Assembly: GCA_947302185.1 (NCBI GenBank)
Contig: CAMYVI010000047.1
Location: 1 to 12,542, forward strand
DNA from: an uncultured Lachnospiraceae bacterium
GTDB taxonomy: Bacteria; Bacillota_A; Clostridia; Lachnospirales; Lachnospiraceae
Direction of reading: 5' to 3'
DNA: 12,542 nucleotides
Made by a program: the position numbers and the translations under genes. The notes below the pieces were generated by a model. It saw only the letters and a program-made list of their open reading frames with translations, did not search any database and was not told the DNA's origin. Shown here piece after piece: positions 1 to 5,588 of this stretch (positions are counted from its first letter, which is position 1; each line of letters opens with the position of its first letter).

Positions 1-257
1 CACAGTACACATGCGCTATCGACCGTCAGAATCAGCATCTTGAGAGATTCTTCGACGCACATCATCCGGCAGTTCTCAAAGCTATCCAGATGACAATCGA
101 AGCAGGCCACAGACACAATACATGGGTTGGTATCTGCGGCGAGCTCGGCGCTGATCCGGAACTTACAGAGGTATTCGTAAAGATGGGTATCGACGAGCTG
201 TCCATGAGCCCGACATCCATTCTTCGTACAAGAAAGATCATCCGCGATATGGATTGA
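1..257 (+). CDS. ptsI: Phosphoenolpyruvate-protein phosphotransferase (PTS enzyme I), C-terminal fragment
   Basis: The reading frame is open from base 3 and ends at TGA 255-257, giving the last 84 residues of a protein whose start lies outside the window. Enzyme I takes phosphate from phosphoenolpyruvate and passes it to HPr, the first cytoplasmic step of sugar uptake by the PTS. Visible family signatures are QYTCAIDRQN at the start (usual form TQYTxAVDRxN), then ICGELGADPE, which holds the conserved active-site Cys of the PEP-binding domain, and DELSMSPTSILRTRKII, the normal end of the TIM-barrel domain. The C-terminus looks intact and is followed at once by a strong terminator, so this is the last gene of its transcript. 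PEP-utilising relatives such as PpdK share the fold, but the DELSMSPTSI ending favours PtsI. Confidence 0.9.
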   Translation, partial: QYTCAIDRQNQHLERFFDAHHPAVLKAIQMTIEAGHRHNTWVGICGELGADPELTEVFVKMGIDELSMSPTSILRTRKIIRDMD

Positions 258-288
258 TTCTTATCCTGAAAAAACAAAAGGAATCAGA

Positions 289-317
289 CCCCCACCGGTT
301 TTTCGGTGGGGGTTTTA
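289..317 (+). terminator. Rho-independent terminator of ptsI
   Basis: Bases 289-297 (CCCCCACCG) pair perfectly with 304-312 (CGGTGGGGG) around a six-base loop, and TTTTATTT follows. It lies 31 bases after the ptsI stop. The T-tract runs directly into the first copy of the dispersed repeat. Confidence 0.95.
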
Positions 318-320
318 TTT

Positions 321-497
321 CTTCATCGTGAGTACAATCTCGCGATGAAGGATGAAGAATTAAAGGCTCAAGCTACACAATGCTCCACCGGAGCACTGTA
401 TACATGTTTTAGGCACGGTGGATCGCAAACATGCACAGTGGAAGGCGCCTTGGCACCGCACATGTCGCGTCAAGAACGCGGAGGCGTTCTTGAATTC
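321..497 (+). repeat. Dispersed hairpin-rich intergenic repeat, copy 1
   Basis: This stretch fills most of the gene-free interval between ptsI and the Rrf2 gene and aligns along its length with 3332-3501. Shared blocks include GAGTACAATCT, GCGATGAAG, AATGCTCC, TTAGGCACGG, GGAAGGCGC and GAGGCGTTCTT. It folds into several local hairpins: 321-328 with 343-350 (8 bp), 381-386 with 390-395 (6 bp, three-base loop), 403-409 with 427-433 (7 bp) and 471-479 with 484-492 (9 bp, perfect). It contains an open frame, but indels of about 1 and 2 bases between the copies change the frame in the middle, so I treat it as non-coding. It ends about 34 bases before the -35 box of the next gene. Its nature (palindromic repeat, small mobile element or structured RNA) is unknown. 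Confidence 0.8.
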
Positions 498-530
498 CGA
501 CTCGTAAAAAAGGGAGACCGGAACACCGGC

Positions 531-559
531 TTGCAAATGACTTCCGCATGGTTTATAAT
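531..559 (+). promoter_or_regulatory. Promoter of the Rrf2-family regulator gene
   Basis: TTGCAA at 531-536 and TATAAT at 554-559 are separated by 17 bases, a near-consensus sigma-A promoter. The start of transcription would fall near 566, inside the shared putative operator at 560-579. That leaves a leader of about 25 bases with AAAGGAG (577-583) ahead of the ATG at 591. Confidence 0.8.
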
Positions 560-579
560 CATATAAAACCAGTAGGAAA
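560..579 (+). promoter_or_regulatory. Putative Rrf2-type operator, site 1 (autoregulation)
   Basis: CATATAAAACCAGTAGGAAA starts right after the -10 box of the regulator's own promoter and recurs exactly at 1085-1104, in the same position relative to the cysK promoter. A protein bound here would cover the transcription start. The symmetry is weak (CC, four bases, GG). That the neighbouring Rrf2 protein binds it is inference from position and duplication. Confidence 0.6.
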
Positions 580-590
580 GGAGTATAATC

Positions 591-1025
591 ATGAAGGTAT
601 CTACTAAGGGACGCTATGCACTTCGAATCATGCTGGATCTGGCTCTTCATAATTCCGGAGAACTTGTTCCGCTTAAAGACATCGCAAAACGGCAGGGAAT
701 TACCTTAAAATATATGGAACAGATTATCTCTCCACTGTCAAAGGCAGGATTTGTACAGAGCCTCCGAGGTTCAAGCGGGGGATATCGTCTTTCCAGAAAT
801 CCGGCTGAATACACTGTCGGAAGTATTCTCAGAGTTCTGGAAGGACCTCTCGCTCCTACGGCCTGTCTCTCTCAGGAAAACAATGATTGTCCGAGAGCGG
901 AAAACTGTGAGACGATCGGATTTTGGAAAGGTCTGAATGAAGTAATAAATAATTATGTTGACAGTGTGACTTTGGAAGATCTGATGAATGAAGAACTTGC
1001 AAGACAAAATGATTATGTGATTTGA
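591..1025 (+). CDS. Rrf2-family transcriptional regulator with an IscR-like cysteine cluster
   Basis: This encodes 144 residues, the usual length for Rrf2 regulators. The winged-helix DNA-binding region occupies about residues 1-65: MKVSTKGRYALRIMLDLALH, then the recognition segment around KDIAKRQGITLKYMEQII, and the wing LRGSSGGYRLSR. A dimerisation helix follows. Cys92, Cys100 and Cys106 form a C-x7-C-x5-C cluster close to the C-x5-C-x5-C cluster that holds the 2Fe-2S centre in IscR; CymR, the Bacillus cysteine regulator, lacks such cysteines. The start is well supported by AAAGGAG seven bases upstream. cysK lies 144 bases downstream on the same strand with the same 20-bp sequence in its promoter, so the likely role is a repressor of itself and of cysteine synthesis, perhaps sensing Fe-S status or cysteine supply. 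Family assignment is firm; ligand and targets are inferred. Confidence 0.9.
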   Translation: MKVSTKGRYALRIMLDLALHNSGELVPLKDIAKRQGITLKYMEQIISPLSKAGFVQSLRGSSGGYRLSRNPAEYTVGSILRVLEGPLAPTACLSQENNDCPRAENCETIGFWKGLNEVINNYVDSVTLEDLMNEELARQNDYVI

Positions 1026-1055
1026 TCATTGAGGAAAATCTGTCTGAAAGAGGTA

Positions 1056-1083
1056 TTGACAGACGTGCTGATTGTGATATAAT
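1056..1083 (+). promoter_or_regulatory. Promoter of cysK
   Basis: TTGACA at 1056-1061 and TATAAT at 1078-1083 both match the sigma-A consensus perfectly, with a 16-base spacer. It starts 31 bases after the Rrf2 stop codon, so cysK can be transcribed independently. Such a strong promoter suits control by a repressor bound just downstream. Confidence 0.85.
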
Positions 1084-1084
1084 T

Positions 1085-1104
1085 CATATAAAACCAGTAG
1101 GAAA
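1085..1104 (+). promoter_or_regulatory. Putative Rrf2-type operator, site 2 (cysK)
   Basis: This is an exact copy of the 20 bases at 560-579, starting one base after the cysK -10 box and covering the expected transcription start. The flanks differ from site 1 beyond the TATAAT, so the identity is confined to the -10 and the putative operator, as expected for a protein binding site rather than a larger duplication. Confidence 0.6.
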
Positions 1105-1169
1105 CATGGGGATTTGAAGAGCTTATGCTCTGAATTTCTCATTGTGATAATTACGGAAAGGAGCCCATT

Positions 1170-2102
1170 ATGGCAAAGATTTATCAGGGAGCATCGGAAC
1201 TCATCGGCGGAACACCTATTGTAGAGTTCAGAAATATAGAGGAAGAGCTGGGGCTTAAGGCCCGGCTGCTTGCAAAGTTGGAGTATTTTAATCCTGCGGG
1301 TTCTGTGAAGGATCGTATTGCAAGAGCCATGATCGAAGATGCGGAGAAAGCGGGCAGACTCGGACCCGGGTCTGTAATAATCGAACCGACATCCGGCAAT
1401 ACGGGAATCGGGCTCGCATCGATTGCGGCTGCTAAAGGTTACCGGATCATTCTTACAATGCCGGAAACTATGTCCGTTGAAAGAAGGAACATTTTGAAGG
1501 CTTACGGTGCGGAGATAGTACTGACAGACGGAGCGAAGGGAATGAAAGGTGCTATTGCGAAAGCAGATCAGCTTGCCGAGGATATACCGGGCAGTTTTAT
1601 TCCGGGACAGTTCGTTAATCCGTCCAACCCGAAAGCTCACTATGAGACGACGGGACCGGAAGTATGGAATGATACAGATGGGGAAGTTGATATTTTTATA
1701 GCAGGTGTCGGAACAGGCGGAACACTGACCGGTACCGGAAGATATCTTAAGGAAAAGAAACCGGAGGTCAAGATCATAGCGCTTGAACCGCAGACTTCTC
1801 CCGTCCTTTCCGAGGGACACGGCGGGCCTCACAAAATTCAGGGAATCGGTGCGGGGTTTGTGCCAGACACACTTGATACCGGAATTTACGATAAGGTTGT
1901 TACGGTTTCTAATGAAGATGCATTTGAGACCGCTAAACTCATAGCCAGAAAAGAAGGGATCCTTGTAGGTATCTCTTCCGGTGCTTCTCTGTATGGTGCG
2001 ATCCAGGCGGCAAAAGATCCTGAGAATGAAGGAAAGACAATAGTAGCTCTTCTTCCGGATTCGGGCGACAGATATTACTCGACGCCGCTTTTTCAGAACT
2101 GA
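1170..2102 (+). CDS. cysK: Cysteine synthase (O-acetylserine sulfhydrylase), PLP-dependent
   Basis: This 310-residue cytoplasmic enzyme makes L-cysteine from O-acetylserine and sulfide, the last step of cysteine biosynthesis. It has the full CysK set: Lys47 in NPAGSVKDR is the residue that forms the Schiff base with PLP; PTSGNTG (73-79) is the substrate loop; GTGGT (181-185) binds the PLP phosphate; GISSG (around 268) and [10 protein letters not shown] near the C-terminus complete the active site. Length and motifs are normal for the A isozyme type, and the [12 protein letters not shown] segment favours CysK over cystathionine beta-synthase. The ATG is preceded by GGAAAGGAG (1155-1163) at six bases. 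It follows an Rrf2 regulator and carries the regulator's putative operator. No convincing terminator is visible directly after it. Confidence 0.95.
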   Translation: MAKIYQGASELIGGTPIVEFRNIEEELGLKARLLAKLEYFNPAGSVKDRIARAMIEDAEKAGRLGPGSVIIEPTSGNTGIGLASIAAAKGYRIILTMPETMSVERRNILKAYGAEIVLTDGAKGMKGAIAKADQLAEDIPGSFIPGQFVNPSNPKAHYETTGPEVWNDTDGEVDIFIAGVGTGGTLTGTGRYLKEKKPEVKIIALEPQTSPVLSEGHGGPHKIQGIGAGFVPDTLDTGIYDKVVTVSNEDAFETAKLIARKEGILVGISSGASLYGAIQAAKDPENEGKTIVALLPDSGDRYYSTPLFQN

Positions 2103-2148
2103 TACAGACTAACGGTCTTTCAGCCGGCCTTTGCCGACATATCAATGC

Positions 2149-2170
2149 ATGCAGAAAATGCAGAAAATGC
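2149..2170 (+). repeat. Short tandem repeat of a 9-base unit
   Basis: ATGCAGAAA occurs twice in tandem followed by a partial third unit (ATGC), in the A/T-rich spacer between cysK and tRNA-Arg. It forms only weak 3-bp hairpins, so it is not a convincing terminator. Confidence 0.5.
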
Positions 2171-2195
2171 TGTTTTAAAATTATAATAAAAAATA

Positions 2196-2224
2196 TTGAC
2201 AAAATCGAACTCAGAGAGTAATAT
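2196..2224 (+). promoter_or_regulatory. Promoter of tRNA-Arg
   Basis: TTGACA at 2196-2201 and TAATAT at 2219-2224 are separated by 17 bases. The predicted start near 2231 lies about 22 bases before the mature tRNA, leaving a short 5' leader for RNase P to remove. Confidence 0.85.
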
Positions 2225-2252
2225 ATCTATTGTTGCGAAGGCAACAGGATGT

Positions 2253-2326
2253 GTTCGGGTAGCTCAGCTGGATAGAGCGTCTGGCTACGGACCAGAAGGT
2301 CGCGAGTTCGAATCTTGTCCCGAACG
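2253..2326 (+). tRNA. tRNA-Arg, anticodon ACG
   Basis: The cloverleaf is complete. The acceptor stem is 2253-2259 (GTTCGGG) with 2319-2325 (CCCGAAC), and the discriminator is G2326. The D-arm has GCTC paired with GAGC. The anticodon stem CTGG/CCAG holds the loop CTACGGA, giving anticodon ACG. The T-loop is TTCGAAT. No CCA is encoded, so it must be added after transcription. A34 is expected to be converted to inosine by TadA so that CGU, CGC and CGA can be read. It stands alone between its own promoter and terminator. Confidence 0.95.
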
Positions 2327-2330
2327 CTTG

Positions 2331-2362
2331 AAGGGCTTCATCGAAAGATGAGGTCCTTTTTA
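2331..2362 (+). terminator. Rho-independent terminator of tRNA-Arg
   Basis: Bases 2331-2342 pair with 2347-2358 (12 positions, including G-T wobbles) around a GAAA tetraloop, followed by a T-run. It starts five bases after the tRNA. The following stretch to about 2490 holds no gene or other structure that I can support beyond the short palindrome GAAGCGCTTC. Confidence 0.9.
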
Positions 2363-2495
2363 TATGTTTTCGGAAGCGCTTCGCGAACCCGATCATCGAA
2401 TTACAGCCGATATATCTGTTTTTAATCAGGAGATCCCTGCAATTCCTGCTCGCTGAATAATGCTTCGTACGGGTCTGTTAAGTGAGATATAAATA

Positions 2496-2525
2496 TTGGC
2501 AGAAAGATGTAAGCTGTGTTAGAAT
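2496..2525 (+). promoter_or_regulatory. Probable promoter of the HAAS-domain gene
   Basis: TTGGCA at 2496-2501 and TAGAAT at 2520-2525 are separated by 18 bases. It is the best match in the spacer after the tRNA terminator. It would give a leader of about 33 bases containing AAAGGAG (2546-2552). Confidence 0.6.
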
Positions 2526-2564
2526 GAGTAACAGGAACAGATACTAAAGGAGTTCAGCAGATTT

Positions 2565-3215
2565 ATGAACAAAACAGAATTTCTGGGAGGACTGGCGGAA
2601 AAGCTTTCCGAAGACCTCTCACCCGATGCAGTTGAAGAGCAGGTCAATTACTACCGCGGCTATATTGACGGAGAACTGAGCAAAGGCAGAAGTGAAGAGG
2701 ATATAACCTTTGACCTCGGAGATCCGATTTTGATTGCCCGAAATATTGTCGAGTCACCGCAGAGTTACAGAGTTAACACAACCAGCTCATATGAGCAGGG
2801 AATGACCGAGTCGGAATATAAGGATACCAGAGGGCTTGCCGGTGAGGAGATGCCTGAGGATCATGTGCCTGAAAATGCCAATTCTTATGCTGAGACAGCG
2901 CAAAGCTATGCGGAGACTGTTAATAACGGTAATTCCGGAAATTATAAGGAAGCGGAGAGGAACAGAGCTGCATTTGATAATGGATTTTTCGAGAGCGGGC
3001 AGAAGCAGACTGTCGAAAGGGGTGGCTTTACATCGATTTTCAGACGTTTGGATGGCGGAATCAACTGGAAACTGATATCAATTATTCTTATCATTTTGCT
3101 GATCATAGTTGCTGTCCTGGCAATCGCAGCAAAAATCGTAGTGACATTCTGGCCTGTATTTTTAATTATGCTGATTGTCAGTCTGATCTTTTCAAAGAAA
3201 GATAGATACAGATAG
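2565..3215 (+). CDS. HAAS-domain (DUF1700-like) membrane protein
   Basis: This encodes 216 residues. Residues 1-65 match the HAAS/DUF1700 helical domain: MNKTEFLGGLAEKL, the YYRGYIDGEL segment, and LGDPILIARNIVES, the family's LGsPeeIAkeI motif. Residues 70-165 are polar, acidic and low in complexity, with a small SYAET duplication at 108-117. Two hydrophobic segments follow (about 169-188 and 190-210), then a basic tail KKDRYR. It should sit in the cytoplasmic membrane with the HAAS domain probably in the cytoplasm. Such proteins often lie beside a PadR regulator and are linked to signalling, but no PadR gene is present here. AAAGGAG lies 12 bases before the ATG, slightly far. The gene is monocistronic between its own promoter and terminator. 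Its exact function is unknown. Confidence 0.8.
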   Translation: MNKTEFLGGLAEKLSEDLSPDAVEEQVNYYRGYIDGELSKGRSEEDITFDLGDPILIARNIVESPQSYRVNTTSSYEQGMTESEYKDTRGLAGEEMPEDHVPENANSYAETAQSYAETVNNGNSGNYKEAERNRAAFDNGFFESGQKQTVERGGFTSIFRRLDGGINWKLISIILIILLIIVAVLAIAAKIVVTFWPVFLIMLIVSLIFSKKDRYR

Positions 3216-3223
3216 CGTTACTG

Positions 3224-3274
3224 AGGTTGTTGCATTTGTCGGTCTTGTTTTCAATGCAGCAGCCTTTCTTTTTT
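3224..3274 (+). terminator. Rho-independent terminator of the HAAS-domain gene
   Basis: Bases 3224-3236 pair with 3253-3265 (13 positions, two of them G-T) around a 16-base loop, followed by TTCTTTTTT. It starts eight bases after the stop codon. As at ptsI, its T-tract runs straight into a copy of the dispersed repeat. Confidence 0.85.
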
Positions 3275-3501
3275 CTTCATCGCGCAATACTCGTGACTTC
3301 GGTTGCGAGATGCGTGCAAGGTGACACGCGTCTTCATCATGAGTACAATCTGGCGATGAAGAAAAAAACTCCGCTGCACAATGCTCCGCCGGAGCATTGT
3401 TACGCATGCTTAGGCACGGCGTATCGCTTATCATGCGCAGCGGAAGGCGCTTTTGAGCAGCGCATGTTGCGGCAGGAATGCGCCGAGGCGTTCTTTAATT
3501 C
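3275..3501 (+). repeat. Dispersed hairpin-rich intergenic repeat, copy 2 (extended form)
   Basis: The core 3332-3501 aligns with 321-497. The extra 57 bases (3275-3331) begin with CTTCATCGCGCAATACTCG, which resembles the reverse complement of the core start (GAGTACAATCTGGCGATGAAG), so the left end is an inverted pair. Hairpins include 3332-3338 with 3355-3361 (7 bp), 3379-3387 with 3391-3399 (9 bp, three-base loop), CATGCGC with GCGCATG (7 bp, around 3433-3466) and 3474-3481 with 3488-3495 (8 positions with two wobbles). It occupies nearly all of the interval before fbp and must lie in, or directly upstream of, the fbp leader; I see no good promoter elsewhere in this interval. Open frames in it are judged non-coding. 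Confidence 0.8.
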
Positions 3502-3531
3502 ACTGAGGTGTTCTTGATTCAGGGAGGAAAT

Positions 3532-5505
3532 ATGGAGAAACTTGACAGAAGATATCTCGAGAGGTTATCGGAGTTATATCCTACTATTGCTGATGCTTCC
3601 ACAGAGATCATCAATCTCAATTCAATTCTTAATCTGCCGAAGGGCACAGAACATTTTATAACTGATATTCACGGAGAATATCAGGCTTTTTCTCATGTTT
3701 TGAGAAACGGTTCCGGCGCCGTGCGAAAGAAAATAAACGAAGTTTACGGGCGCACGCTTCCGGAAAAAGATGTACGTGAGCTGGCTACGCTCATCTACTA
3801 TCCGAGCGAAAAGATAGAACTCATCAGGAAGTCGATAACAGACGGGCATGAGATGGATGACTGGTACCGTGTCATGCTGTACCGCCTTATTGAAGTCTGC
3901 AAATATGTGGCCAGTAAATACACCCGCTCAAAAGTCAGGAAGGCAATGCCGGAGGAATACGCTTATGTCATAGAGGAACTGATAACAGAGAGAAATGATA
4001 TTGGCGATAAAGAGCTTTATTACGATGCCATTATCACTACGATAATCAGGATAGGCCGGTCTGACAGTTTCATCAAAGCGATTGCGGAGTTGATCCGGAG
4101 ACTCGTTGTCGATCACCTGCATATTCTCGGAGATATATATGACAGAGGATACGGACCTGACGATATTATGGATGCCCTGATGGAATATCACAGCCTCGAC
4201 ATTCAGTGGGGAAATCATGATATCGAGTGGATGGGCGCAGCGGTAGGGCAGAGAGCCTGTATTGCAAATGTCATCCGCTTCTGCGCCCGTTACGGCAATC
4301 TGGATACTCTTGAGGACAGTTACGGTATCAATTTGCTTCCCCTTGCGCAGTTTGCGACCAAAACTTACGGTGATGATCCCTGTACGTATTTTCAGACGAA
4401 AGGTGAAGAGAATACAGGCGATGAACGTGAATTGAACGTCAGGATTTATAAGGCGGTCTGCATTCTCCAGTTCAAGCTCGAAGGCCAGCTGGTGAAAAAA
4501 CGCAGGGAGTTCGGAATGGAAGACCGCAATCTTCTTGAAAAGATAGACTATTCCGACTATACAATTGAACTGAACGGTAAAAAGTATAATCTTCTCGACC
4601 GTAATTTGCCGACTGTCGATCCGAAGAATCCGAATGCTCTTTCTTTTGAGGAAGAGTATGTCATGGAACGTCTGGAAAGCGCCTTTATGAACTGCAGGAG
4701 ACTTCAGAAGCATATGGAGCTGCTGCTCAGAAAAGGGGCGCTTTATACAGTGTACAACGGAAATCTTTTGTATCACGGCTGTATGCCGCTCACGGAGGAC
4801 GGACAATTCAAGGAAGTCAATGTTTACGGCAAAAAGCTGAAGGGTAAAGCGCTGTACGATCATCTCGATACGCTTGTTCGCCGCGCTTTTTATTCGCACA
4901 ATCCTGAGTTCAGAGAACAGGGGAAAGATATCCTCTGGTGGATATGGTGCAATAAGGACTCGCCGTTATTCGGCAAGGAGAAAATGGCTACGTTCGAGAG
5001 GGCAATGATCGCCGAGAAGGAAACACACACAGAAAAGAAGACGCCATATTATGACCTGCTCGATAATGAAGAGGTTGTCACAAGAATACTTGCTGAGTTC
5101 GGGCTTGAAGGACCGCATACGCATATTATTAACGGACATGTACCTGTGAAGAGGGGGGAGACCCCGACCAGATGCAACGGGAGAGTCCTGATCATAGACG
5201 GAGGCTTTTCAAAGGCTTATCAGGGAACAACCGGAATAGCAGGATATACCCTGATCTTTAATTCTCGCGGTATGAGGCTTGTTGCACATGAACCTTTTAC
5301 GACCATGGAAGATGCAGTTGCATCAGGAAGGGACATTCATTCCGATAAAGTTGCGGTAGAACAGTTCTCATACAGACTGACTGTAGGTGACACTGACATC
5401 GGTTCGAAACTCAGGGCGCAGATCGAAGAACTCGAAGAACTGCTTGAGGCCTATCGCAGCGGAGACATTGTGGAGAAGAACAGGAAGCGAAATTGGTTCA
5501 TGTGA
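3532..5505 (+). CDS. fbp: Fructose-1,6-bisphosphatase, class III
   Basis: This 657-residue enzyme removes the C1 phosphate from fructose 1,6-bisphosphate, the key step of gluconeogenesis. Class III enzymes, typical of Firmicutes, are about 640-670 residues with a calcineurin-like metallophosphatase core. Visible metal-site motifs are DIHGEY (Asp45, His47), GDIYDRG (200-206), GNHD (227-230), and NGHVPVKRGETP (534-545) with the distal histidine. The ATG at 3532 is chosen because GGGAGG (3522-3527) lies just upstream; a GTG eight codons earlier (3508) is in frame but has no comparable site. An acidic helical stretch near residues 630-642 precedes a basic tail. It is preceded by the extended repeat, and an AlaX-like gene follows after 83 bases with no terminator between, so the two may be co-transcribed. 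Confidence 0.95.
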   Translation: MEKLDRRYLERLSELYPTIADASTEIINLNSILNLPKGTEHFITDIHGEYQAFSHVLRNGSGAVRKKINEVYGRTLPEKDVRELATLIYYPSEKIELIRKSITDGHEMDDWYRVMLYRLIEVCKYVASKYTRSKVRKAMPEEYAYVIEELITERNDIGDKELYYDAIITTIIRIGRSDSFIKAIAELIRRLVVDHLHILGDIYDRGYGPDDIMDALMEYHSLDIQWGNHDIEWMGAAVGQRACIANVIRFCARYGNLDTLEDSYGINLLPLAQFATKTYGDDPCTYFQTKGEENTGDERELNVRIYKAVCILQFKLEGQLVKKRREFGMEDRNLLEKIDYSDYTIELNGKKYNLLDRNLPTVDPKNPNALSFEEEYVMERLESAFMNCRRLQKHMELLLRKGALYTVYNGNLLYHGCMPLTEDGQFKEVNVYGKKLKGKALYDHLDTLVRRAFYSHNPEFREQGKDILWWIWCNKDSPLFGKEKMATFERAMIAEKETHTEKKTPYYDLLDNEEVVTRILAEFGLEGPHTHIINGHVPVKRGETPTRCNGRVLIIDGGFSKAYQGTTGIAGYTLIFNSRGMRLVAHEPFTTMEDAVASGRDIHSDKVAVEQFSYRLTVGDTDIGSKLRAQIEELEELLEAYRSGDIVEKNRKRNWFM

Positions 5506-5588
5506 GATAATAATTCTTTCTGTATGGGATACATTTTGCGATATTTCTGCTGTCCTTTCGGCAAGAAAGTGAGAGAGAGGGAAAAGAA

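Noticed and set aside
306..566. Open frames in repeat copies 1 and 2 (306-566 and 3227-3517) that translate to similar cysteine-containing peptides
   Set aside because: Indels of about 1 and 2 bases change the relative frame in the middle of the element, hairpins explain the conservation better, there is no ribosome binding site, and the frame of copy 1 runs over the Rrf2 promoter.
2149..2190. Terminator for cysK formed by the ATGCAGAAA repeats and following T/A-rich bases
   Set aside because: Only 3-bp stems can form; this is too weak to call.
2253..2400. tRNA-Arg as an integration site for a mobile element
   Set aside because: No repeat of the tRNA 3' end and no integrase gene is seen in the window.
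3928..4899. A 323-codon open frame on the minus strand inside fbp, and similar long antisense frames in cysK, glnS and the 11 kb region
   Set aside because: They are antisense shadows of strongly conserved genes and have no ribosome binding sites or protein motifs.
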